A DNA stretch of 64,000 nt from CANKHA01 sp035699705 (GTDB lineage Bacteria; Pseudomonadota; Alphaproteobacteria; Rhizobiales; Xanthobacteraceae), in NCBI GenBank assembly GCA_035699705.1, contig DASSPI010000095.1:26821-90820 (forward strand), written 5' to 3'. The notes beneath the pieces were generated by a model that saw only the letters and a list, made by a program, of their open reading frames with translations, was not told the origin of the DNA and did not search any database. The first letter of the stretch is position 1. Each line of letters opens with the position of its first letter. Below, piece by piece: positions 57,654 through 64,000 of the stretch. The translations under genes and the position numbers were made by a program.

Positions 57654-58535
57654 ATGAAGATTTGCCGCTTTGACGATGACAGGCTGGGGGTTGTCATCGG
57701 AGACATGGTCCATGACGTGACCAAGGCCCAGGACGAGATCAGAGCCGCCGCCCGCTACGACATGAAGGGCGACGCGGTGATTGCCGCGCTGCCGCAATGG
57801 CGCAAGCGTCTCGAGGAAATGGCGGCCAAGGCGCCGGGCCAGCCGGTATCCGGCGTGAAGCTGCTTTCCCCGGTGGCGCGGCCGTCGAAGGTGATGGCGG
57901 CGCCGGTCAATTATGCCAAGCACGTCGCCGAGATGGCGGTGCGCACCGACATCCGACAGCCGGAACAACCCAAGCGTCCTTCCTCGAAGATCGGCGAGCA
58001 GGGCATTTTCCTCAAAGCCAATTCCGCGATTGTCGGCGCTTCCGAGGGCATTCCGATCCGTTTCCCCGACCGCATCAATGAGCACGAGCTCGAACTCGTG
58101 ATCATCATCGGGAAGAAGGGCAGTGACATTCCGAAGGAAAGGGCTTTGGACTACGTCGCCGGCTACGCGCTCGGCTTCGACATGACCACGCGCGGCCCGG
58201 AAGACCGCAGCTTCCGCAAATCGATCGACGGCTACGCCCCGGTTGGCCCCTGGCTGGTGACGGCGGATGAATTCGGCAACCCGAGCGACGTCACCGCCAC
58301 GCTGCATGTCAATGACGAGTTGCGGCAGACCGCCAACACCCGGGAGCTGATCTTCGACGTTCCGCGGTTGATTGAATTCGCCTCGTCATTCTACACCTTG
58401 CATCCAGGCGACATCTATTTCACCGGCTCGCCGGCAGGCGTCGGCCCGGTGAAGCCGGGCGACGTGCTGCGCGCGCGCTGCGACCGCATTGGTGAATTGG
58501 AAATCAAGGCACGGGCGCACGAAATCCGCGCTTAA
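57654..58535 (+). CDS. fumarylacetoacetate hydrolase family protein
   Basis: A 293-residue FAH-superfamily enzyme. The metal site is in NEHELELVIIIGKKG (two acidic residues) and the later PVGPWLVTADEF; SPAGVGPVKPGDVL is near the end. Members hydrolyse acylpyruvates or decarboxylate/isomerise ring-cleavage products in aromatic degradation. Start ATG 57654, with a GAGGGTG ribosome-binding site. The next gene encodes an extradiol-dioxygenase-like protein, which suits a role downstream of ring cleavage. Confidence 0.9.
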   Translation: MKICRFDDDRLGVVIGDMVHDVTKAQDEIRAAARYDMKGDAVIAALPQWRKRLEEMAAKAPGQPVSGVKLLSPVARPSKVMAAPVNYAKHVAEMAVRTDIRQPEQPKRPSSKIGEQGIFLKANSAIVGASEGIPIRFPDRINEHELELVIIIGKKGSDIPKERALDYVAGYALGFDMTTRGPEDRSFRKSIDGYAPVGPWLVTADEFGNPSDVTATLHVNDELRQTANTRELIFDVPRLIEFASSFYTLHPGDIYFTGSPAGVGPVKPGDVLRARCDRIGELEIKARAHEIRA

Positions 58536-58573
58536 GGCGCGCCGCGTCCCAAACAGAGAAGCAGGAGAGTGAG

Positions 58574-59500
58574 ATGGTAAAAGTAAGAAGGCTTGGTCAT
58601 GCGACCATTCAGACCGAGGATATCGAAGGCCAAACGCATTATTACAATCAGGTGCTTGGCTTGGGCGTGGTCGAGCGCAGTAAGGATCGTGTCTTCCTTG
58701 CCAGCAAGGTCGGGCTCGAGGCGATCGAGCTGATAAAGGGCAAGCCGGGCTGGCTGAGCGGGCTTTCCTTCCAGGTGGATCCCGGGATGGATCTCAATGA
58801 CGTGGTCAAGGACCTGCAGAAGGAAGGCATCAAATGCGAGCGGCGCAAGGGAATCTCACCCGGCGTGCCGGAGGCGGTGACCTTCACCGATCCGAAGGGC
58901 ACGCAGGTCGATCTCTATGCGGAATACAAATATCCGAAGCAGGATCTGACCCCGAGCGCCTTCAATATTCTCAAGCTCGGGCATGTCGCCTATCGCGTCC
59001 TCGACGTGCAGAAGGCGGTGAAGTTCTATAACGAGGTGCTCGGTTTCCGAACGTCGGACTCACGCGGCGACTATTTCTATTTCCTGCGCTGCAACACCGA
59101 CCATCACACGCTCAATTTCATCGTCGACGAGAAGCCGCAGCTGCATCACATCGCCTTCGAGGTGCTGGAATGGGCGGAGATCCGCAAGGCCACCGACTTC
59201 CTGGCGCTCAACAAGATCCATCTGGTCTGGGGTCCGGGAAGGCATGTGATCGGGCACAATGTCGCAACCTATCACCGCAATAGTGACTTGGTTCGGGTCG
59301 AAATATTTACTGAAATGGATCAGATGAAGGACGAGGCTCTGGGCTATTGGGATCCACGTCCCTGGCATCAGGAACGGCCGCTGTATCCCAAGATGCACGG
59401 TCCGGAAACCTTGCGGAATTACTGGGGCTACGGCTCGGAGCGGGTGATCAAGGGCTACCAGACCAACGAGATCCCGGTTTACGGGGCGATCGAGTCTTAA
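58574..59500 (+). CDS. VOC family protein, extradiol catechol dioxygenase-like
   Basis: A 308-residue protein with two tandem vicinal-oxygen-chelate domains. The second domain carries the 2-His-1-carboxylate metal site: His in LKLGHVAYRVLDV, His in LHHIAFEVLEW, and Glu in LVRVEIFTEMD. This is the type I extradiol dioxygenase pattern (catechol 2,3-dioxygenase-like), which cleaves dihydroxylated aromatic rings. Substrate unknown. It lies 38 bases after the FAH gene and 27 before the binding protein, all in one operon. Confidence 0.9.
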   Translation: MVKVRRLGHATIQTEDIEGQTHYYNQVLGLGVVERSKDRVFLASKVGLEAIELIKGKPGWLSGLSFQVDPGMDLNDVVKDLQKEGIKCERRKGISPGVPEAVTFTDPKGTQVDLYAEYKYPKQDLTPSAFNILKLGHVAYRVLDVQKAVKFYNEVLGFRTSDSRGDYFYFLRCNTDHHTLNFIVDEKPQLHHIAFEVLEWAEIRKATDFLALNKIHLVWGPGRHVIGHNVATYHRNSDLVRVEIFTEMDQMKDEALGYWDPRPWHQERPLYPKMHGPETLRNYWGYGSERVIKGYQTNEIPVYGAIES

Positions 59501-59527
59501 CGGGACAAAAACGCTGAAGGAGGAGAG

Positions 59528-60511
59528 ATGTTGCGAGGGAAAATGGTGATGCTGGCGGCCGGTCTGGCCGTTGGCCTGGCGGTGCCGGCCTCGGCGCAGA
59601 CCGAAATAAAACTGATCGGCTTCGGCGGCGGCACCAACGTGCCGAGCTGGGTGGCAATCGACAAGGGCTTCTTTCTGAAGGAAGGCCTGAAGGTGACGCA
59701 GGACGTCACGCACGGTTCGAAGGAGCAGATGCAGGACATCATGGCGGGCAAGTACCAGTTCGCCTCCACCGCCTTCGACAACATCGTGGCCTATACCGAA
59801 GGCCAGGGCACCGACAAGTTTGCCGACTACGACGTGGTCGCGATCGCCGGCGTGCATTCCGGGATGAACACCCTGGTGGCCCGCCCCGAGATCAAGAAAT
59901 ACTCCGACCTGAAGGGCAAGGTTGTTGCTGTGGACTCGCCGACCTCCGGTTATGCCACGGTGCTTTACCAGATCGTCAAGGACAAGGCCGGGCTGGAGAA
60001 GGACAAGGACTACACCACCCTCTCGGTCGGCGGCACCGGCGCGCGCGTCAAGTCGCTGAAGGACGGCACCGGGCATGTTGCCATGATCTCTTCTCCCAAC
60101 GACATGCAGCTGAAGGATGAGGGCTTCACCATCCTGGGCGACGCCGCGACCGAGATCGGCGAGTTCCAGGGCAGCGCTTACGCGGTGCGCAAGAGCTACG
60201 CCAAGGATCATCCGAAGGAAGTCGAGGCCTTCCTCCGCGGCATCGTGGCGGCGACCGATTACGTCTTCTCGGACAAGGCGGGAACCGTCGAGGTGCTGAA
60301 GTCTCGCATCAAGGGTCTGTCGGATGCCGACGCCGGCAAGCTCTACGACCGGCTCACCGGCCCGGGCGGGCTGAACAAGCGCGCCACTCTCAACACCAAG
60401 GGGATCGAGACGGTACTGAAGCTGCGCACGCTCTATGGCGGCGCGGCGCCGACCAAGCCGGAGAAATACATCGACCTCAGCTTTTACGAGAAGGTCGCCG
60501 GGAAGAAGTAA
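59528..60511 (+). CDS. ABC transporter substrate-binding protein, NitT/TauT-like
   Basis: A 327-residue exported binding protein with a clear signal peptide (MVMLAAGLAVGLAVPASAQ). It resembles SsuA/TauA-type proteins: GGGTNVPSWVAIDKGFFLKEGLKV near the N-terminus, STAFDNIVAYTEGQG, and SVGGTGARVKSLKDG. It should bind an aromatic or sulfonate-like compound in the periplasm. No permease or ATPase follows; the transcript ends at a strong terminator 21 bases after the stop. A good GGAGGAG ribosome-binding site precedes the ATG. Confidence 0.92.
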   Translation: MLRGKMVMLAAGLAVGLAVPASAQTEIKLIGFGGGTNVPSWVAIDKGFFLKEGLKVTQDVTHGSKEQMQDIMAGKYQFASTAFDNIVAYTEGQGTDKFADYDVVAIAGVHSGMNTLVARPEIKKYSDLKGKVVAVDSPTSGYATVLYQIVKDKAGLEKDKDYTTLSVGGTGARVKSLKDGTGHVAMISSPNDMQLKDEGFTILGDAATEIGEFQGSAYAVRKSYAKDHPKEVEAFLRGIVAATDYVFSDKAGTVEVLKSRIKGLSDADAGKLYDRLTGPGGLNKRATLNTKGIETVLKLRTLYGGAAPTKPEKYIDLSFYEKVAGKK

Positions 60512-60531
60512 TTCACGCCGGCAAAATGCAG

Positions 60532-60566
60532 AGCGCCGGAACGCCGACCGCGTTCCGGCGCTTTTG
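60532..60566 (+). terminator. rho-independent terminator of the FAH-VOC-SBP operon
   Basis: A perfect 13-bp stem (60532-60544 with 60550-60562), GC-rich, closing on the 5-base loop CGACC and followed by TTTTGTATT. It lies 20 bases after the binding-protein stop and just before the converging DUF5602 gene stop, so it may act on both strands, more strongly on plus. Confidence 0.92.
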
Positions 60567-60568
60567 TA

Positions 60569-61540
60569 TTAGTGGTGGTGCCGGGCAGACTTGGCCGCGG
60601 TCATTTGCCTGTCGGCCGGTTCGGTTGACGCCGCGGCATTGACCTGCGGCGCATCGCTGGGGGCGCTGGCCTGCCGCAGCTTAAAGTCTTCGAACGAGAC
60701 GGTGTATTCGTCTTTGTCTTTCACGTAGCGATAGCACCGTTTGGTCGGGTAATAGCCGGTGGTTGCGACCGCCGGCACAGCCTTGATCGGAGCGCAGGTG
60801 GCGGGCCGCGACTGCAAGAATTCGAGCGTGAGCATTGTCTCGTAGAACGTCACGCGACCCTCGTAGGCCCCGTAGATGAAGGTGTGATCGAACGCGTGCC
60901 CGTGGAACTCGGGTGACGTCAGGTCGATCAGATGATTGCCCATGGCGGGCGCGACCGCATCCACGTCCTTGAAGTCGGGATGCATGTAGTTCTTCGGCAC
61001 CGGCAGCTTCGCCCGCTCGAACTGATCGCAGCGGACGAATTCAGGACCGCAAGCCCCGCGCTGGATGGCAAAGACCTTCTCGATCGGCTCCATGTAGAAG
61101 TGGATATCGAAATGCGGACTGTCGTAGATGCCGGGCGGAAGATGCCCGTGCGGGTTCCAGTTCAGCAGCACCCATTTGAACGGCATGTCCGCCCGCCGGC
61201 TGGCGTCGCTCGGCAGCGGCAGCACGCGTTCATGCCAATGCGCGCATTCCGTTGCATGATCGACTTCGCCGTCGCCATTGCCGTCGAGGCAGCGGTGACC
61301 ATCCGACGGCGCGGTTGGAAGGTTGGCAAAAGCAGCGCCGGTAAAGACGACGCCGATCGCTTTGGGCGCACCGCCCGGTTCGAACTGGGCGTAGCTTGCG
61401 ACCGTGCCGTTGCCGAGCGTCGACGCTGAGCCGGTGATGCGCGCGGGTGCCGGTTTCGGCGCCGCGTATACGAATAGAGCTGCAGACGAGACGAGACCGA
61501 TGCCTGCCAGCATGGCCAAGACAGCGCGATTGAGATTCAT
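60569..61540 (-). CDS. DUF5602/TTHB210-like exported protein
   Basis: A 323-residue protein with a signal peptide or anchor (VLAMLAGIGLVSSAALFVYAA). The body has many histidines in conserved-looking places: ECAHWHERVLPLP, NWNPHGHLPPGIYDSPHFDIHFYM, HPDFKDVDAVAPAMGNHLIDL and FDHTFIYGAYEGR. This resembles the DUF5602/TTHB210 family, of unknown function, and suggests metal binding. It ends in a short HHH tail. Divergent from the LysR regulator at 61891, which may control it. Confidence 0.78.
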   Translation of the reverse strand: MNLNRAVLAMLAGIGLVSSAALFVYAAPKPAPARITGSASTLGNGTVASYAQFEPGGAPKAIGVVFTGAAFANLPTAPSDGHRCLDGNGDGEVDHATECAHWHERVLPLPSDASRRADMPFKWVLLNWNPHGHLPPGIYDSPHFDIHFYMEPIEKVFAIQRGACGPEFVRCDQFERAKLPVPKNYMHPDFKDVDAVAPAMGNHLIDLTSPEFHGHAFDHTFIYGAYEGRVTFYETMLTLEFLQSRPATCAPIKAVPAVATTGYYPTKRCYRYVKDKDEYTVSFEDFKLRQASAPSDAPQVNAAASTEPADRQMTAAKSARHHH

Positions 61541-61890
61541 GAGAGCCTCCCTGGTTCAAATGAGTTTCCGGTCCGAGTGGTAAGTGCCGCGTCAGTAGAG
61601 AGCCGACGGCCGGCGCTTCGCCTGCTTGCGAAGCGAGGCTTGGGGACGCGCGCAAGAGTCGACGCGCCACGAAGGTGACGTCCGTGCATGGCCTTGCTCT
61701 CTTCTGTGCTTGCCGCCGGGCTATCGCCCCACCGGCCTCTGCCGATCGCATTGGGACAGCCGTCCCGGGCACCTGGAGGAGCAGGCCGCTCCCCTGAATC
61801 GCTGCGATCGGAGGAAGGGATAAGGCGCGGCTTTCGGTAAATCCATCAGCGTTTCTGGCGTTCTTCCCGGCAAAAATGCATAATGGCGGC
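61541..61890. other. 350-base divergent spacer between DUF5602 gene and LysR gene
   Basis: Rich in nested inverted repeats (see the structured element at 61742-61811). Short open frames on both strands have no recognisable protein signature. Expected to contain the promoters for both genes and possibly a leader RNA. Confidence 0.5.
61742..61811. other. structured element: three-way-junction-like inverted repeats
   Basis: Outer arms CCGATCGCA (61742-61750) and TGCGATCGG (61803-61811) enclose two perfect hairpins, GGGAC/GTCCC (61753-61766, loop AGCC) and GGAGC/GCTCC (61778-61792, loop AGGCC). It could be a regulatory RNA on either strand or a LysR-type regulatory region. It fits no riboswitch class I know. 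Confidence 0.4.
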
Positions 61891-62955
61891 ATGATCGACT
61901 GGAACGACGTCCGGTTTTTCCTGGCTGTGGCCCGCGGCGGCAGCACCGCCGCAGCGGCCCGTTCCCTCGGCGTCAATCAGTCCACCGTGGTTCGCCGGAT
62001 CGCTGCGCTGGAAGAGGGGCTGGGGCTGCGGCTCTTCCACAAGCAGCGCGACGGCTATCGATTGACCTGCGAAGGCGAGGCGCTGCTGGAGGAAGCGGCA
62101 GCGATCGAGACGACGGTGCTGACCTTCACGCGCCGCGCCGCCTCCCTGGATAGCGCGCTCACCGGCTCGCTGCGCGTGACCACGGCAGAGGGGATGGCCT
62201 TAGGTCTGGTGCAGAAACTGCTCAACGAGTTTCACCGCCGGCATCCCGGCATCCAGGTGAATCTGCTGATCGAGGACCGCTACCATGACCTCTCCGACGG
62301 TCAGGCCGAGGTGGCGTTGCGGGCGGGGCCGCCGGGCGACGGAAAATTGGTCGGACGAAAACTCAGCGATCAGTCCTGGGCCGTTTACGGCAGCCGCAGC
62401 TACGTGGAGCGATATGGGAAACCGGCCACGCTTGAAGACCTCAATGCGCACCGCCTTGTCGGCTTCGAAGGCGCCTTGGAACGCATTACGCCGGCACGCT
62501 GGCTGCAGGCGGTCGCGCCGCGCGGCCAGGTGACCTACCGCAGCAACAGCGTCCTCGGGCTGCTGTTCGCGGCGCAGTCGAGTTTCGGGCTTACGCCCTT
62601 GCCGTGCCAGATTGGGGATCCCGAAAGCGATCTGATCCGGGTGATTGACCCGCAGCCGGAGCTGACCGCCGGCTTCTGGATTCTGACGCATCCGGACCTG
62701 CACAAGCAGCCAAAGATCCGGGCCTTCTTCGATTTCATGGCGGACGAAATCGTCAAATACCGGCCGCTTCTGCTTGGCCAGACACGGCCGGTCCGTTCCG
62801 GGTCGGAGGCCAGGCTTGTGGCAGAATCCAACCGGGAGAGTTCTGGTTCAGCCACCGAGTCCCGGGGCGCTCAATCTCAAGCCGCCCCGCCGGCCGCCGG
62901 CACGCGCCGGCGCGCTGGTCGAAAGAGTCGAGACGTATCTTCTATCGGCCCTTAA
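61891..62955 (+). CDS. LysR family transcriptional regulator with long C-terminal tail
   Basis: A 354-residue LTTR. The N-terminal helix-turn-helix is MIDWNDVRFFLAVARGGSTAAAARSLGVNQSTVVRRIAALE, then a linker helix and a co-inducer domain to about residue 285 (FFDFMADEIVKYRP). The next ~65 residues are low-complexity (Ser, Arg, Ala, Gly, Glu) and go beyond the usual ~300-residue length, probably read-through of intergenic sequence. I start it at 61891 to match the family start; an in-frame ATG is 15 bases upstream. Divergent from the DUF5602 gene. Confidence 0.88.
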   Translation: MIDWNDVRFFLAVARGGSTAAAARSLGVNQSTVVRRIAALEEGLGLRLFHKQRDGYRLTCEGEALLEEAAAIETTVLTFTRRAASLDSALTGSLRVTTAEGMALGLVQKLLNEFHRRHPGIQVNLLIEDRYHDLSDGQAEVALRAGPPGDGKLVGRKLSDQSWAVYGSRSYVERYGKPATLEDLNAHRLVGFEGALERITPARWLQAVAPRGQVTYRSNSVLGLLFAAQSSFGLTPLPCQIGDPESDLIRVIDPQPELTAGFWILTHPDLHKQPKIRAFFDFMADEIVKYRPLLLGQTRPVRSGSEARLVAESNRESSGSATESRGAQSQAAPPAAGTRRRAGRKSRDVSSIGP

Positions 62956-63002
62956 TCGCGGCGGCGCGGTGGTGCCGTCTTCGTTTTCCAGCCCAGGTGC
63001 GG

Positions 63003-64000
63003 TCAACGCCGCATGAGCGGGCGGTTCAATGTCTTGGGCTTTTCGCTCTCCGCAACTGCGGGTTTGCTCCCGCGCCCCTCTGCCTGCCGCAAAGCCTTGA
63101 CCTGCCGCTCCAAAGCTTCGATCCGATTGAGCGCGTCGATCGAAATCCCGCCGAGAACCGCGATCACGGATTCAAGATCCACGGTGTCGGAGGAAAAGGA
63201 CGTGGGTGCAGGGAAATTTCGCCGCTCCAAGACTTCGGATGGCTGGAGCCCGGGAAACCATTGCTGACACATGCGTTCATTGGAGCTCTGAAACTTGAGC
63301 CGGATTTCTTGCACGATGTCCGGATCGATCATGAAATTGCAGTCATCGACGGAGCGCTTGCCGGTCGTTGCATAAAGGCGGCTGAGGACGTTCAGGTAGA
63401 CATCGGACGTACGCAGGGTAGGCTCGAACACACCAAGAAGGGCGCGGATCTTCATCTCCTGCGGCCGCGGTGTGACATTGATATCCGGGACGTTGAAATC
63501 GAACCCTTCGTCATTGCTGATGTCGATGGCCCGCAAAAAATCGCGCATGAGATCATTCGTGCGTCTCGCGCGAACCGTCATGTTTTCGCGCCCGACCACG
63601 GACGCCCACATTTGCAGCAGAGCGTCGAAATCCAGGAAATGCTGGGCCGCACACCGCTCGACGAATTGCCGGAAACCGGCACCGTCTTTGTCGACGACGC
63701 CCGGCCTTCGCTTCAGATCCTGAAAATAAGCCGTGACGATATACTCGGATTGCTCCCGCAGGTAGACGATCACCTTCGTCTGGAACCCGGAGCGGGACGC
63801 AAGCTCATGAAGCTTGGCGACTCGATCCCGGCGCCATTCTGCAAAAAACTCCGAGGAAAGGAGAACGGAACGTCCTTCCGACAGCACGTCCTTCAGCTGC
63901 TGGAGCGCGACCTCGGCATCGTCCTCGGCCGTGAATGCCGTTTTCGCGAAAAGCACGGCATTGCCGCTCGTGATGCGCTGTTCACTGGCAACGACAGCCC
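63003..64000 (-). CDS. partial sulfotransferase-like protein (5' end off window)
   Basis: An open minus-strand frame running from the edge to a stop at 63003, at least 332 codons visible. The visible N-part has AVVASEQRITSGNAVLFAKTAF, then SVLLSSEFFAEW and KVIVYLREQSEYIVTAYFQDLKRRPG, which resemble the nucleotide-binding and acceptor parts of bacterial sulfotransferase-like proteins; the rest is helical with a coiled coil near the C-terminus (LNRIEALERQVKALRQ). An internal GTG at 63956 is not the real start because the frame stays open with coding character upstream. Family assignment is tentative. Confidence 0.75.
   Translation of the reverse strand, partial: AVVASEQRITSGNAVLFAKTAFTAEDDAEVALQQLKDVLSEGRSVLLSSEFFAEWRRDRVAKLHELASRSGFQTKVIVYLREQSEYIVTAYFQDLKRRPGVVDKDGAGFRQFVERCAAQHFLDFDALLQMWASVVGRENMTVRARRTNDLMRDFLRAIDISNDEGFDFNVPDINVTPRPQEMKIRALLGVFEPTLRTSDVYLNVLSRLYATTGKRSVDDCNFMIDPDIVQEIRLKFQSSNERMCQQWFPGLQPSEVLERRNFPAPTSFSSDTVDLESVIAVLGGISIDALNRIEALERQVKALRQAEGRGSKPAVAESEKPKTLNRPLMRR

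Overview
The window reads as a chromosomal segment of a GC-rich alphaproteobacterium of the order Rhizobiales (Hyphomicrobiales). The evidence is a class I lysyl-tRNA synthetase, a C4-pathway 5-aminolevulinate synthase, an aa3 oxidase operon followed by SURF1, thrC and an M16 peptidase, a separate F0 operon (atpI-B-E-b'-b), a PodJ-like polarity protein, an IalB-type protein, a DUF6460 protein and a TIGR02186/TauE pair. No species can be named from sequence alone. I saw no tRNA, rRNA, CRISPR, transposase or phage gene. Most of the window is conserved housekeeping DNA; the unusual content lies in intergenic repeats, small operator-like palindromes and a few odd proteins.

Layout. 1-6.4 kb: a partial gene, a small membrane protein, the SCO1 copper chaperone, a solute-binding protein coupled to lysK, a TauE/SafE permease, a Tat-exported carbonic-anhydrase-like protein coupled to an S24-type repressor that has a palindrome beside its -10 box, and a DUF6460 protein. 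6.5-13.8 kb: the ligase-associated DNA repair cassette (ATP-dependent ligase and metallo-beta-lactamase exonuclease on the minus strand; TPR-methyltransferase, Lhr-like DEXH helicase and PdeM phosphoesterase on the plus strand). 13.8-22.2 kb: TIGR02186 + TauE/SafE, the PodJ-like gene with CtrA- and GANTC-like sites upstream, an acyl-CoA dehydrogenase and a YeiH-type exporter. 22.6-33.6 kb: a beta-oxidation operon (thiolase, cupin, FadB-like protein, FlK-like thioesterase, MFS transporter), glutamate-cysteine ligase, a GT-C glycosyltransferase, TldD and IalB.

33.9-44.8 kb: cytochrome aa3 oxidase operon (coxB, ctaD, ctaB, small CoxF-like protein, ctaG, ctaE, DUF983, SURF1), then thrC, an M16 peptidase, a GNAT acetyltransferase and a lipoprotein. 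44.8-50.6 kb: HAD hydrolase, F0 ATP synthase operon with a readable promoter, a secreted protein with three 34-residue repeats, YjbQ, and a NarL-type regulator. 50.7-56.8 kb: an SLC5-fused hybrid histidine kinase (CrbS-like) converging on that regulator, an AbrB-family membrane protein, and hemA. 56.9-64 kb: an FMN reductase divergent from a likely aromatic-compound operon (FAH hydrolase, extradiol-dioxygenase-like protein, NitT/TauT-type binding protein) closed by a strong terminator, then a DUF5602 protein divergent from a LysR regulator across a structured spacer, and a partial sulfotransferase-like gene at the edge.

Together the genes serve respiration (SCO1, Cox assembly, heme a/ALA synthesis, F0), DNA repair, fatty-acid/acyl-CoA turnover and possibly acetate sensing. 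The most distinctive signal is that hairpin repeats sit at the ends of three of the four repair-cassette genes, supplying a stop codon, a C-terminal tail and an N-terminus with the start codon, and that a related element between lysK and tauE is flanked by a perfect 15-bp direct repeat that looks like a target-site duplication.
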